A stretch of 64,000 nucleotides of DNA from Hydrangea macrophylla (Eukaryota > Streptophyta > Magnoliopsida > Cornales > Hydrangeaceae): NCBI GenBank assembly GCA_033977485.1, contig CM066987.1, positions 89,250,588 through 89,314,587 of the forward strand, read 5' to 3'. Below the pieces are notes generated by a model, which worked only from the letters and a program-made list of their open reading frames with translations, was not told the origin of the DNA and ran no database searches. Below, piece by piece: positions 46,600 to 58,384 of the stretch. Each line of letters begins with the position of its first letter. The first letter of the stretch is position 1. Both the position numbers and the translations under genes were made by a program.

Positions 46600-48286
46600 T
46601 GTATGGTAGAAAATGTTCTTATGCGCAAGCGTGCCAAGAAATGTATTGTTTACCAACAAATGTCCTCTAAGTATGGATAAATTGATCAAACGATTTGGAA
46701 AGTAGAGGAACAACACTTTCCTTTGGATTCTCGGCGCTTTGATATAATCAAAGACTTACAAATGTAACAGAAATCTCACAATACAAGTAAATGCCCAAAA
46801 GATAATATTTTTCATTAAGCACAAAAATGGTTACAAGTGATTGGAGTAGTAATCGCGCCTCCAACTATAGAAACAAGAAGGGCAACACACGCTTTCCTAT
46901 AATTTGGAGTGGCAGAGCTCGTCTCCAAATTACAACACGAAGGAGAAGGGGATAATGCTCATTCACTTATAGAAGTGGAAGAACTACATTAAAACTACTC
47001 CTAAAATAGGAAAAAAGATATAAAAGGTAAAAGATGAACTGCTTAGACCATGTAATTTGTTTGATCGTTTATAATGCCTTCTTCTTCATTATCTCTTGTA
47101 TTTATAGGCAACATGGTGAATTTAATTAACTACATAATTACCACTACATTTCAGACTGATCACAACATTTCAGGCAGATCACTTCATAATTGCCACTACA
47201 TTTTAGATTGATCATGCCACTTCAGGTTGATGACGTGGCTGATGAACATGATGTGATAATTTAGAGATAATAACCTCTTACATAACAACCCTATGATATG
47301 GTAGTTCATGGGTGGTTATTTTCTACTAAGCCATTTAAATAATGGTCATGTGTTAATATAACTCCACTACTCTGTAACCTCCATTCTCCACTACCTTGTA
47401 ACTGCCATTCTCCACTAAATAGCAGTTTTTCTACTTCGTTATAATAGATTTAATACATGTGGAAGATTTTGCACATACATGTTGGAAAGATGGGCCTTTG
47501 GTAGTTGATATGTCCAAAATAATCTAGCCATGAAGACAGTGCCACGTCACCCAAAGGCGCCGGTTATTCCGGTAAGGGCGCACCCCGTGGGGCCAGTCAT
47601 TCCCAAGGTGTTTATTCAGACCGCGCAGTCCGCACCAACGAACCGGGCATGAAGGCCACGGCGTCCCGTGATACCGTCCAATCCAGCAGTTTCCTAAACC
47701 AACTACAAGTCTGCAAGATGGAAGGTGGCAGTTTCCTAAACCACTTAGGAAACCTTCCCCAAATTATGCCAATCAAATTGTAATCAGATTAGGCTTCCTA
47801 ATCCTATTAACTTACCATGTAAGGGTGGACTCTTGCATCTATAAAAGAGCCCACCTACCCTATCAATAGGGATCCGAGAATAATTCTCTAAGCTTACAAG
47901 CATATAGCAGAGAACTCACTACCAATACACATATACCCGGCCGGTATTACTGGTAGTGCCGCCCATCTTTGTTGGCTCACCAGGCCCGCCGGTGATCTGT
48001 TAGTGAGAGCGCACAGACGCAACCGTGGACGTAGGTCACCTCGTTAACGGGACCGAACCACATACAAATTCCTGTCTTATATTCTCTCTAAACTCTTCTT
48101 ACCAGTTTTAGGCATCATCAGTAGTTATTTACTGTCAACCAGACTTGTTTCAATGAGTAACTGCCATCATCTTGTCATCAAACCATCATCCTAGCCATCT
48201 ACAAAAATAACCACGTGACATGTTCTCCTCTTGTGACCATATCCTCTGTGGGACCATGCCATGGAATTTATTTTGTTGTGCAAATA
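46600..48286 (-). mobile_element. LTR2 (5' LTR) of element D, split by a solo LTR
   Basis: Pieces 46600-47505 and 48126-48286 match the pieces of LTR1. It starts TGTATGGTAGAAAATG and ends ...TGCAAATA, a CA end changed to TA. On the minus strand a TATA box CTATAAATACAAG lies near 47098. Without the insertion it is about 1067 bp. Confidence 0.85.
47506..48120 (-). mobile_element. Solo LTR of the element C family (615 bp), TSD GTAGT
   Basis: In plus reading it runs TGATATGTCCAAAATAATC to TTTTAGGCATCATCA. This is the reverse complement of the two C LTRs. GTAGT at 47501-47505 and 48121-48125 flank it. It is inserted in LTR2 of element D, just as the complete C element is inserted in LTR1. Confidence 0.92.
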
Positions 48287-48963
48287 GAAACATTAGGGTG
48301 TGTTTGGGCTATAATATCACATAGACAATTATTATTAGGGTAAATATCACCTAGACCCCCTGAGGTTTGTAGTATTATCACCTACACCCCCTGAGGTTTG
48401 AACCGCGTATCACGTAGACCCCCTCCGTCAATTCACCATTACAAAGTGACAGACTAGCATAAATAAAGACAAAAAAATACCCCTGAAAGCATGGTCCTTG
48501 TGCCATTTTAGTTCCTATGGTTTCAATTGGGCCAATTTGGGCCTTTAAGTTTTAAATTGAAGTAATTTGATCAAAATGTTCAATTCTGTAAGAAAAATTG
48601 ACATAACTTACTCACATACTATTCATTGTCACACTTTTAAAGGGCAAAAATGGAACACCACCAATCTCCTAACCCACTTATTAGTGTAATTGTGCATACA
48701 TTTTAAGGATAAAAATCGAACACCACTAATCTCCTAACCCACTTATTAGTGTAATTGTGCATAACAATGAGTAAATTCTACCAATTTTTCTCATAGAATG
48801 ATGTATTTGGATCAAATTGCTTCAATTTAAAACTGTACGGACTAAATTGACCCAATTGAAACTAGAGGGACTAAAATGACACAAGGATCAAGTTTTTAAG
48901 GGTATATTTTATATTTATTTATGTCAGTTTGTCACTTTTTTAACGGTGAATTGACAGAGGGGG

Positions 48964-51900
48964 TGTGGACACCGGGAATCGGACCACTTCTCTTGTTTGA
49001 GATTGTTTTGAAATTGATTTGAATCAAAGAAAGAAAATAGGTCTGTTGAAAACAGATACAGAGTCGCCACTTGGTCTTTAAGGAACCAAGAAACCTAATT
49101 TTGACTCACCCAAGCGGATAAGGGCACCGACCCTTCATAACCAAAGAACTTGGTTCGGGGTTTTGGTACGAGAGAGGAAGAAGCCTTTGTCGCGACTAAA
49201 ACACCCTCAACTCGCCCCGTCTTTCGACGAGCCTCAATTAGCATCCAAATAATCATCTTATACTAGGTATGGTTCGACAAATAATACTACGATAGTATAT
49301 TACATCACATAAGAAATTTGAAACGAAAGATCTAAAGATAAGATATCATTCATAAGATCTAAGCCAAATATCACACAATGCGAAGTGAAAGATCACACAA
49401 ATAAACCTAGGAAAAATCGTCTAATCATATATCAATTAATCAAGTATTCCTAATCTAAAGGGGGACATGAATTGTTCTTGAAACAAATAAACAAAGAAAT
49501 CAAAATATGCTTAACAAGCTAGTATGATGCATGTTATTCTTTGAGAAAAGAAGATCTCTCAATCCCCGGGACAGATGAGAAAGGATGATTAGATCAAAGG
49601 GGGAGCATGAATGTGTGATCAAGTTCATTCCTTATAATCTCCTTGGATTAAGAGTTACAAAAACCCCAAATCTTGCATGAATGCAATGTATGTATCTAAA
49701 ATGTGCAACGGTTGTAGTGTGTTTTGTGTACATGGATTTCTAGAATGACTTAGAAGTCTAAAATGTGTATGAATGAATGAATGAAATTAACATGGGATGT
49801 GTACAAATGTAGTATGAACTACTTCCTAAGATATGAACTAATTTGGAATGCATATGAGCATCAAAACAAAGAATGAAAGTTGAAATGTACTTGCTGTGAA
49901 TAGTGGACAGAACAGTAGCATGATCTTTTGGAATTTGAAAAGAGGGGTTAGGAATGTTTTCAATGCATGATTTTTTATGGAGATGTTACTTATTGTTTCT
50001 AGAACACAACCCAAAAGACCAATCTTGAATATCTATCACATATTGAGAGAAATCATATAAACAACACAGGTCACTCAGAAACAGAGTCCGTACTGTCGAC
50101 TGAAATGTTAAAAAATATTAGAAAATGAAAGAGAATGATCTAAGGGCCCATTTTATACAGAAAGTTCCCTAAGACATTGAATTTTAAGGGAAAAATAAGT
50201 TAGGACCACCCCTTTTGGAAAAGGTTCTGTAAAAGAGGTTGGAAGTGGACCTAGCTGCTATGACAGCAAAATCAGAATGTTTGGAAGGAATATTGGGATC
50301 CAAATGGACCATTTCCAAGTACTTCCAAGTCAAACCAAAAATCATGGGTGTTCTCCAATGAGTTAGGAAGACTTTCCAAGTGGCCTTGCATCCATATGTT
50401 GAGTATTGAGTTCTAGAGAAATCTTTGAACTCAACTCACTCACTATTTTGACTCATTGTTTTGAAGATTTTGGAGAAAACAAAGTTTTGTTTCTTGAAAC
50501 CAAATGAGAGGGATTGAGAGGGGTTTTGAAATAGATGTTTTGAAAGCACATTTTCAATACTCAATAAGGATTATAGCCACTTAAAATGTCAACATTAAAC
50601 TCATCATCAAGAACCTCCAAGATTGTTGGAGAGATTTATTTTTATTTTTGAACATAACTTCAATACATTTCAAGAATACCTTGGAAGTATTGAGGTTATG
50701 ATCATCATCTATCAAACATGTTTTTGAGGTCAAGAGCTACTATCCATAAGGATTCACTCACCCCAAACTTCATGTCATCACTTAGATGATGATGAACTAG
50801 TAAGTAAATAAAGAAAAGAAAAAAGAAATGAGATAAGGAGAGATGAACATATATATAATCAAAGCAAGTAAATAGCAATCAATAGATGATAATCAATGTG
50901 ATTTTGGACTTGTAGCTTGGTGTTTCACTCATAGATTTTGACATTTGGACATGGAAGTAGCTTCCTATCTCATGAATGCTCAAGAATGAGGGTTGGAGTG
51001 GACTTTGAATGTGAAGTATATAGAAGGATGATGGAAGAAAACAAGAATAAAACTCACTTTCTTATGGAAAATCAATGGGAGAAGCTCCCTTTCTCTCTTC
51101 TAAACCTATCTCTATCTCTCTTCTTCTCTACAACTTTTCAAGCTTTGCACTTGGCCCCCCTAAAATGAAGAGCAATGGGGGGTTTAAATAGGCCAATTTG
51201 GGGTGGTTTTGGGGTTTTAGAAGTACTCCCATTGGTCCCAAACAACTGTGAACATAAAACTATGTCGTTTTGGTTTTCAATTAATCAAATTGGACCCCCA
51301 AAAAAATTACAAAAATGGACTCTGCGAGGGATGAGTGCCGCGGCGGCACTGGGCCAGTGCCGCGGCGGCAGTGCTCCTCAGACGCCCAGAAATTTACGTT
51401 TAGGCCCCCAGAGGTTCCGGTATTCGCGAAAAGGCCCTATTTCGTCCGAAATTCACAGAAAATGCATATGAACTCCAAACTGAGGCTGTGATATACCGTT
51501 GGAAAGGTATTGGAGTCTACTTTACATAAAAAATAGTTCGGGGATAAGTCACTTTGAAAAGTTTTGGGGTTTTTGCGATAAAAGCCAATTTGATCGCCTT
51601 TTTCGCCTTTGGAAATTTATAATAAATTCGTTTTAAATCCAGAAATTATGTGCGATATACCGTTGGAAAGCTATTGACCTCTAGTATCCATGAAAAATGT
51701 TTGAAGATTGTTTTGGTGCCCCGATTCCAAAGTCAAATTCTGGTCAAACTGGTCAAACCTGGGATTCCCGGGAAGTTCTAGAAACCTCCGGGAGTTCCCG
51801 AGAGCTGATGTTTTCGCTCGATTTTCTTTTAGAACTTGTTTTAACACTTTTCTTATGATTTAAAATGATTCCGGTGAATTCGGACGATTTCGGTCAAACT

Positions 51901-52229
51901 TGGTCAAACCTTGGTCAAACCTTGGTCAAACCGGTCAACGGGGACTTTCCGGGAACTTCCGGGACTTCAGGGGGTCTCTGGGAGCCGACGATTTCATCTG
52001 ATTTTTCTTAAAAACTCATTTTGTTACTTTTCTTACGACATAGCATGTTTCCAGAACTTCGGGACCAAATCTGGGAGTTTTTTGGGCTTTCAGGGGCATT
52101 TTGGTCATTCTGAGCATTCTGAGGGATAGAGCTGACTTCCAGGAGTCCTTTTGAGTCTTTTACGATCATTGTGAACCACCAAGCTATGGGTCTCCTAAAT
52201 CTGATAGCCGACAAAATGGGGTGTCTACA
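48964..52229 (-). mobile_element. 3' LTR of element E (3266 bp)
   Basis: It is bounded by TGTGGACACC and GGTGTCTACA. On the minus strand a TATA-like CTATTTAAACC is near 51181-51191. Palindromic GTGCCGCGGCGGCACTG words occur at 51335-51375, and repeated TTGGTCAAACC at 51898-51935. Open frames inside are copied in the other LTR and show no recognisable protein. Confidence 0.92.
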
Positions 52230-52245
52230 GTTTGCCCCTCTTTGG
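52230..52245 (-). other. Polypurine tract of element E
   Basis: On the minus strand AAAGAGGGGCAAAC directly precedes TGTAGACACC. It is identical to the PPT of element A. Confidence 0.85.
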
Positions 52246-53080
52246 CATGAACTTGTGAGGCAACGCATGTCACAAGCGAGTGCCAAAGTTTTGAAGAGAC
52301 AGGTCTTTTGGAGGCTATAGATTTAGGATAAAAAGCGTTGCAAAAGATGCAATGATGCTGAGGCTAGTGCTGGTCGCGCTCTGTGTGAGCTGCCTACGTA
52401 TCCCAAGGGGAATCAGACCAGGACGTAGTTCAAGGCAAGGAATCGATCATACATGCACATACACAACAATCAGGCGGATGCTATGCTATAAGAGTGATAT
52501 GCAATGTATGGATGTGATATGAATTGTGTCATGAGTCCTATCATGTCTAGTGTTGTGACCCTAGTATGAGCAAGTGTTGTGGGGTGTGCCACTCGGCTGG
52601 TGTTGTGCTAGTGTTTGCGACTGTGATGCGGTGGGTGACTCAGATAAGGACATCAAGGTTTAGAAGTTTCTGGGTTTAGGAGCAAACTTCAGGAATTTGG
52701 GAAGTGTGCTTTGCGAGAGAATGTAGTCAGATGTGGGGTCCCTGAGGATGACAACTAAGGATAACCCATAGGCGAGGGAGTTCAAGATAACCGACAGTTT
52801 TATAATAACCAAAGTGAGGAGGCTCATGATAAGTGGGGTAACTCACGATAATGGATAGGTGAGATAACCGGAGTGAAGAGGCTCACGATAAGTGAGGAAA
52901 CTCATAATGACTGACAGGTGAGAAAGCTCATGATAATCAGTGGACACGGGTCCTTAAATTGTGAATAGACAGTGCTTGCCAAGGGAATCGGGGTGATTTG
53001 ACTGCGGGTGATGTTTTGGCCGATCCTTATGATGACAAGTCTGGAGAATCGGTTCGGACTTCTGCTATCTTCCGCTGGGA
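52246..53080 (-). other. Element E 3' untranslated DNA with degenerate repeats
   Basis: One GCCTACGTATCCC motif is at about 52391. Between 52740 and 52930 there are four or five loose copies of a GGTGAGATAACC..GAGGCTCA(T/C)GATAAGTGGGG unit. No gene is seen. Confidence 0.5.
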
Positions 53081-53330
53081 TGGTAGGGGACTCTCTGAGA
53101 ATCTCTCTTCAATTCTTGACCTAAAACCAGGATCCATCTCTGAATCTCTCATAGTTGGTCAGATTTTGTAATGCTCAATCCAAAAGAGCCGGTTAGGGCC
53201 TTCGGGAGCTGATGGACTCTCTAAGAATCTCTCTTCAATTCTTGACCTAGAACCAGGATCCATCTCTGAATCTCTCGTGGTTGGTCAGATCTCGCAATGC
53301 TCAATCCAAAAGAGCCGGTTAGGGTCTATC
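53081..53330. repeat. Tandem duplication of about 123 bp
   Basis: Two copies of GAATCTCTCTTCAATTCTTG, then CCAGGATCCATCTCTGAATC and CTCAATCCAAAAGAGCCGG occur. They lead directly into the 99-bp array and share the CTCAATCCAA(A/G)AGAG word with it. Confidence 0.8.
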
Positions 53331-53925
53331 GGTTTCTGTCCTCGGGGGATGATGTAGGGTTCTCGGAGAATCTCTTTTGGCGCTCAATCCAAGGGGGCTG
53401 GTCAGGGCCTCCGGGAGCTGGTATCTATCGGTTTCTGTCCTCGGGGGATGATGTAGGGTTCTCGGAGAATCTTTTTTGGCGCTCAATCCAAGAGGGCCAG
53501 TCAGGGCCTCCGGGAGCTGGTATCTATCGATTTCTGTCCTCGGGGGATGATGTAGGGTTCTCGGGGAATCTCTTTTGGCGCTCAATCCAAGAGGGCCGGT
53601 CAGGGCCTCCGGCAGCTGGTATCTATCGGTTTCTGTCCTCGGGGGATGATGTAGGGTTCTCGGGGAATCTCTTTTGGCGCTCAATCCAAGAGGGCCGGTC
53701 AAGGCCTCCGGGAGCTGGTATCTATCGGTTTCTGTCCTCGGGGGATGATGTAGGGTTCTCGGGGAATCTCTTTTGGCGTTCAATCCAAGAGGGCCGGTCA
53801 GGGCCTCCGGGAGCTGGTATCTATCGGTTTCTGTCCTCGGGGGATGATGTAGGGTTCTCGGAGAATCTCTTTTGGCGCTCAATCCAAGAGGGCCGGTCGG
53901 GGCCTCTGGGAGCTGAAGGATAATG
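53325..53925. repeat. 99-bp tandem array, six copies
   Basis: The unit includes TCTATCGGTTTCTGTCCTCG, GGGGATGATGTAGGGTTCTC and GAGGGCCGGTCAGGGCCTCC. Spacing is exactly 99 bp, a multiple of three, so both strands stay open across it (33-residue repeats). I do not call either frame as a gene, because an array of this unit length gives such frames by chance. Confidence 0.9.
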
Positions 53926-54049
53926 TACTCTGCTAGGAAGAAAGAAATACGTCCTTTAAATGGGAGTCAAGGTATCATTCTATTTGTGACAGAGTTTGCG
54001 GTGGTTAAGGTTTTGATTTTGAAAGAGGAGAGTGATGGACTTATGTTGC

Positions 54050-54560
54050 TTTAGGATGAAAGAAGGTCATCAACAGCCACTCATGGACTTATGTTGCATG
54101 AAGAAAAATGAAAGATCAACAGCCACTCATGGACTTATGTTGCATGAAGAAAAATGAAAGATCAACAGCCACTCATGGACTTATGTTGCTAGGAGAAAGG
54201 AAGATCATCAACAGCCACTCATGGACTTATGTTGCAAGGAGAAAGGAAGATCATCAACAGCCACTTATGGACTTATGTTGCATGAACAAAGGAAGATCAT
54301 CAACAGCCACTCATGGACTTTTGTTGTATGAACAAAGGAAGATCATCAACAGCCACTCATGGACTTATGTTGCATTAAGAAAGATCAACAGCCACTCACG
54401 GACTTATGTTGCAAGGAGAAAGGAAGATCATCAACAGCCACTCATGGACTTATGTTGCATGAACAAAGGAAGGTCATCAACAGCCACTCATGGACTTATG
54501 TTGCATGAAGAAAAATGAAAGATCAACAGCCACTCATGGACTTATGTTGCTAGAAGATGA
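54050..54560. repeat. Tandem array of about 50-bp units, ten or more copies
   Basis: The core is CAACAGCCACTCATGGACTT, then ATGTTGC, with a purine-rich spacer (GAAGATCATC) of varying length. The open frame across it is a by-product. Confidence 0.88.
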
Positions 54561-55064
54561 AGGTCAACTTTTGATGGTTTGGAAAGGGATGAAATTCGCA
54601 TTTGCCCTAAGTTTGGACGCTTCTCCTGCTGACGCCTTGACCGGTGTAGTAATGGTGTTTGGTACTCCTGCTTGTATTGGCGTGCTCTTTATAACTTGAT
54701 TTGAAAATTTTATTAGTCACTATTGACTTACACATTTGAGACTACAACAGACTCAAAAACTTGATAGATATTGACGCACGAGGATGACACATTTGACACC
54801 AAAATGAAACAAGGTCGACTTGCCAAAACTTAATGTGCTTTTGTCATAAATGATGTACCATTTCTCTTTTGTGTTTACTTCTCTCCTTAACGTGGCATCA
54901 CTTTGATGGTGAATCTTATTTTTGAAAATTCCTCCCTACTGATCTAATCAATTTCTTTGCTTCTATAAAGATGTGTTTTGAATTAGTGCCTTAGCTTATG
55001 GAATGAAAGACGCTCCATTTCCATCTGTTCAAGATAATGTTCTTGAAGGCTTACCATTGGTGTA

Positions 55065-55320
55065 TAGGGATCAGGTGGCAAACAAAGTTTGCCCCTAGTT
55101 TGAAGGGCATGAAGTGGGATCGGTAGGCAAACGAGGCAAATGACCGAAGTTTGCCCCTAGTTTGGAGGAAGGTTCATTGGAGGTTTTGGGCAAACGAGGT
55201 AGGTGACCGAAGTTTGCCCCTTGTGTGAAGGGTAGATAGTAAAAGTCAGGCAAACGAGGCGGGTAGCCGAAGTTTGCCCCTAGTGTGGAAGGTGATTTTC
55301 TGGCTTGAGGCATGGACCGT
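55065..55320. repeat. Tandem array of about 60-bp units, four copies
   Basis: The unit contains GGCAAACGAGG, then GACCGAAGTTTGCCCCTAGT. The word GTTTGCCCCT is also the complement of the PPT of this element. Confidence 0.85.
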
Positions 55321-55579
55321 GACTTTAATCTCTCAAATGCTCATAATTTTTGCCTAGGCACCAGTGAGGTGACCTAGCAAGCTCTTTTCTCTCTTTTGTT
55401 ATTGCTCACCTTGGATTTAACTCTAATTTTTGCCTAGGCGTCCTTTCGGATTTTTGACCTAGCGAGCCATCCTTCTTTTTTTTCTTTTTTTTGAAAGTCT
55501 GCCTACGTACCCCCTAAGTGGGGATCAGGTCCAACGTAGTTCGAGCATGGTTGGGAAGAAGCGGGTTGATTTTTGGGTA

Positions 55580-56167
55580 GGTGGGGTGACCAAACCGATG
55601 CGGTTGCCTACGTATCCCCGAGTGGGAATCAGGTCGAGCGTAGTTCAAGGCAAGGCTTGAAGGAAATTGGTTTGATTATGATGGTGTTGACCGAACCGAT
55701 GTGGTTGCCTACGTATCCCCGAGTGGGAATCAGGTCGAGCGTAGTTCAAGGCAAGGCTTGAAGGAAATTGGTTTGATTATGATGGTGTTGACCGAACCAA
55801 TGTGGTTGCCTACGTATCCCCGAGTGGGAATCAGGTCGAGCGTAGTTCAAGGCAAGGCTTGAAGGAAATTGGTTTGATTATGATGGTGTTGACCGAACCG
55901 ATGTGGTTGCCTACGTATCCCCGAGTGGGAATCAGGTCGAGCGTAGTTCAAGGCAAGGCTTGAAGGAAATTGGTTTGATTATGATGGTGTTGACCGAACC
56001 GATGTGGTTGCCTACGTATCCCCGAGTGGGAATCAGGTCGAGCGTAGTTCAAGGCAAGGCTTGAAGGAAATTGGTTTGATTATGATGGTGTTGACCGAAC
56101 CGATGTGGTTGCCTACGTATCCCCGAGTGGGAATCAGGTCGAGCGTAGTTCAAGGCAAGGCTTGAAA
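55580..56167. repeat. 101-bp tandem array, about 5.7 copies, around GCCTACGTATCC
   Basis: The unit contains TGGTTGCCTACGTATCCCCG, AGTGGGAATCAGGTCGAGCG and TAGTTCAAGGCAAGGCTTG. Copies are nearly identical. A diverged single copy lies at 55500-55550. Single versions of the core motif occur at 52391 and, inverted, in element A near 2707. Confidence 0.92.
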
Positions 56168-56271
56168 TAAGGGGTTTGAGGTATGAGGGTTTTTCAAACC
56201 AATCGTCAAAGAAGTTCAAACTTGAGCCACTTGTGGTAGCTTTGAATAAAAAAGATTCAGTTTCAATCTCC

Positions 56272-56330
56272 CTTTCTTTTCTTTTTCTTTTTCTTTTTCT
56301 TTTTCTTTTTCTTTTTCTTTTTTTTTGAGG
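56272..56330. repeat. (CTTTTT)n low-complexity tract
   Basis: About eight CTTTTT units are followed by poly-T. A second T-rich tract is at 56655-56680. Confidence 0.9.
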
Positions 56331-57340
56331 ATTGATCCTTTTCACTTTTGCCTAGCCAGTCGATTCTTGATTTTCATGTAGTTGATTCTTGCAAGATCCT
56401 TCAATCGCAATCTCAGAATTCCAGAATGTGCATGTCAGCTCTCGGAATTTATTTGTGGTCATTCCGTTCCTTTTGAAATGTGATCTTGGCACGTTCTTAA
56501 GATGTATCTTGAAGCGTATGATTCTCTTATTTGTTTCATCAAAATTTTCTCCAACATTTTGACTGGCTAGGGTCAGATTTTGGAAATCAACACTTTTTTC
56601 AGCTCTAACTTTTGCCTGGGTGCCCTTTCGAGTTTTCAACCTAGCGAGCTTTTCTTTTTTTTTCTTTTTTTTTTTTTTTTGAAAGTGGAGATGAAACTCA
56701 TTGAAATGTTTGGCTACCATCAAGGACCAAGTCTGCACAGGTTCGCATGGCTATCAATTGGGTTGGGCCCAAGGCTTTGAAATGGTAGAAATGGTGGAAA
56801 GGGTGTTGGGCAAGCCCCAAGTCAGTTCCAAGCATGTCTTTTCAAGATTGAGGCAAGAGAATCTTTAAATTCTTAAAGTAAGACTATTCAATTCCAGCTC
56901 TTCATCAGTGTCAGCGTGAAATTGATTTTAACCTTTCAGGATTCTTTTTGTTTTGTCGTACAAAAATTATTACCAGAGTAATATCCATGGTAATTTGAAA
57001 AGTGACACTTCAGTCTAGTGATTCATGCATCTATGACTAGGCACATCAGATTAGGCAAAATGAGACTTCATTCCATCAGTAGAGAAGGATTACAGACTCA
57101 TTAACAACTCGGTGACAGGCAGACTCGATCACAAGACTAAACTTGAAATAGACAAACACACAACAGACTCGACTGGACTCGACCCGGTCTCAAATGGAAT
57201 GTCACAGTGACTCACTTATTCTTTTTATTTTTTTTTTCTAAAGAGCATCTTCATTTGGTTTTCTAGCAAGAGTCCCAAAACACCATCACTTTACCAGCAC
57301 AGGTTCAACATTCATGGGCCTCAGCGAAGAGGATCATTCG
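56331..57340 (-). other. Element E interior between repeats and gag
   Basis: It is A+T-rich with two copies of a TTTTGCCT(A/G)G(C/G)..CCTAGCGAGC word also seen at 55350-55460. I see no pol remnant and no supportable gene. Confidence 0.45.
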
Positions 57341-57358
57341 AATAGGTAAGCCAGGGGC

Positions 57359-57960
57359 TTAGGTGACAAGGGGTTGAATGGGTGGTGGCTCAATGATGTT
57401 TTGGTCGATGAGGTCCTGGATATCATGGCGGAGACGTATGCACTGGTCAGTGTCATGGCCTGGGCCTTGGTGGTAGGCGCATCGTCTGGACAGGTCACAG
57501 TTAGGTGGTGGGAGATCGGCACGAGGCTGAAGGAGTTGGAGGTGTCCCTTTTTTAGCAGACGGCCTAAGGCTATGGAGGGGGAGATATCTAGTTTGGCAA
57601 AGGTACGAGGTTGCTTTTTCTGGTAAGGGCAACTAGTGGTTTGGTTGGAGGATTGGTATAGCCGATGAGGGTATGCCATGGGTTGACTGCGCAGGGCGTC
57701 GACATCCGAGGAGTGTCGGGAGTATTTAGGCCTCTTGGACTGGTGTTGGGGTTCATCATTCTTGAACTTTTCTTCTATGATGGCATCCTCAATTCTGGTC
57801 CCCATTTCAAGCAGTTCTTTTGCTAATACTCCGTGCCATTCTATCAAATCGACTAACCCTTGAACTCAACTGCTCAACAGTGGTTTGTAGCTTGTTCACT
57901 TTCTCTTCCAGAGCTTTGTAGGCCATTGGTGGATCGATGATGGTCTAGCCCTCGATTAAG
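57359..57960 (-). pseudogene. Element E gag, C-terminal remnant with zinc knuckle
   Basis: The minus-strand frame from 57847 reads 'KELLEMGTRIEDAIIEEKF', then 'RTFAKLDISPSIALGRLLKK' and the knuckle 'CAYHQGPGHDTDQC', followed by 'RLRHDIQDLIDQNII'. This CxxHxxxxHxxxxC block before 'QDLID' is typical of Tat/Ogre gag. A short coiled-coil-like piece (EEKVNKLQTTVEQLSSRV) in another frame at about 57940-57850 shows a frameshift. The central capsid part is missing, so the protein is truncated. Confidence 0.78.
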
Positions 57961-58380
57961 ATAGTGAATTCTGGGAGGTATAAAGGTGCGCTTACCCGGG
58001 GTTATGATTTTTCTGCAAATAGAAGTAAAAGTCCAAATTAGCGGAGGCGCGAAACACTTCTTATGGACTCCTATCAGGGAGAGATGATCAGAGTTTTGAA
58101 GGATTTAATGATGCAAACCGAGGTTACAGTAAGTATACGACTTCTGTACAACGATTGAGATGGGTGGGGATGACGATACGTATGTATTCGATGTGTAGAG
58201 ACTGACATGTGTGAGACTGATAAGATGTGTGTGCATGTAGACTGACACAAATTGTGTATGTATATGAGACAAGCATGCGAATGCAAGCCCTAATCTATAT
58301 GACGCTCTTATTTCTAACAGATAGCAGCTAAACAAATAAGGTCCTAGCCATACAGAGTGTGCTAACCTTACTATCCAGTA
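57961..58380 (-). other. Element E leader region near gag
   Basis: There are no lesions to judge and no known protein. Small histidine/threonine-rich frames are not supported. Confidence 0.4.
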
Positions 58381-58384
58381 TGAT

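Noticed and set aside
50938..51471. Two frames found again at 61665-62156, which looked like a conserved gene pair
   Set aside because: The two places are the two LTRs of element E, so identity is expected. The frames have no recognisable domain and lie antisense in the U3 promoter region.
53297..54518. Long open frames over tandem arrays (33-residue repeats and QQPLMDLC-type repeats)
   Set aside because: They follow from repeat units that lack stops in some frames, are open on both strands in one case, and match no protein family.
55580..56167. CRISPR-like regular repeat
   Set aside because: The units are contiguous 101-bp repeats with no unique spacers, in a plant retrotransposon.
56352..56738. 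Lysine-rich 128-codon frame
   Set aside because: It crosses a poly-T tract, has no similarity, and sits in non-coding DNA of element E.
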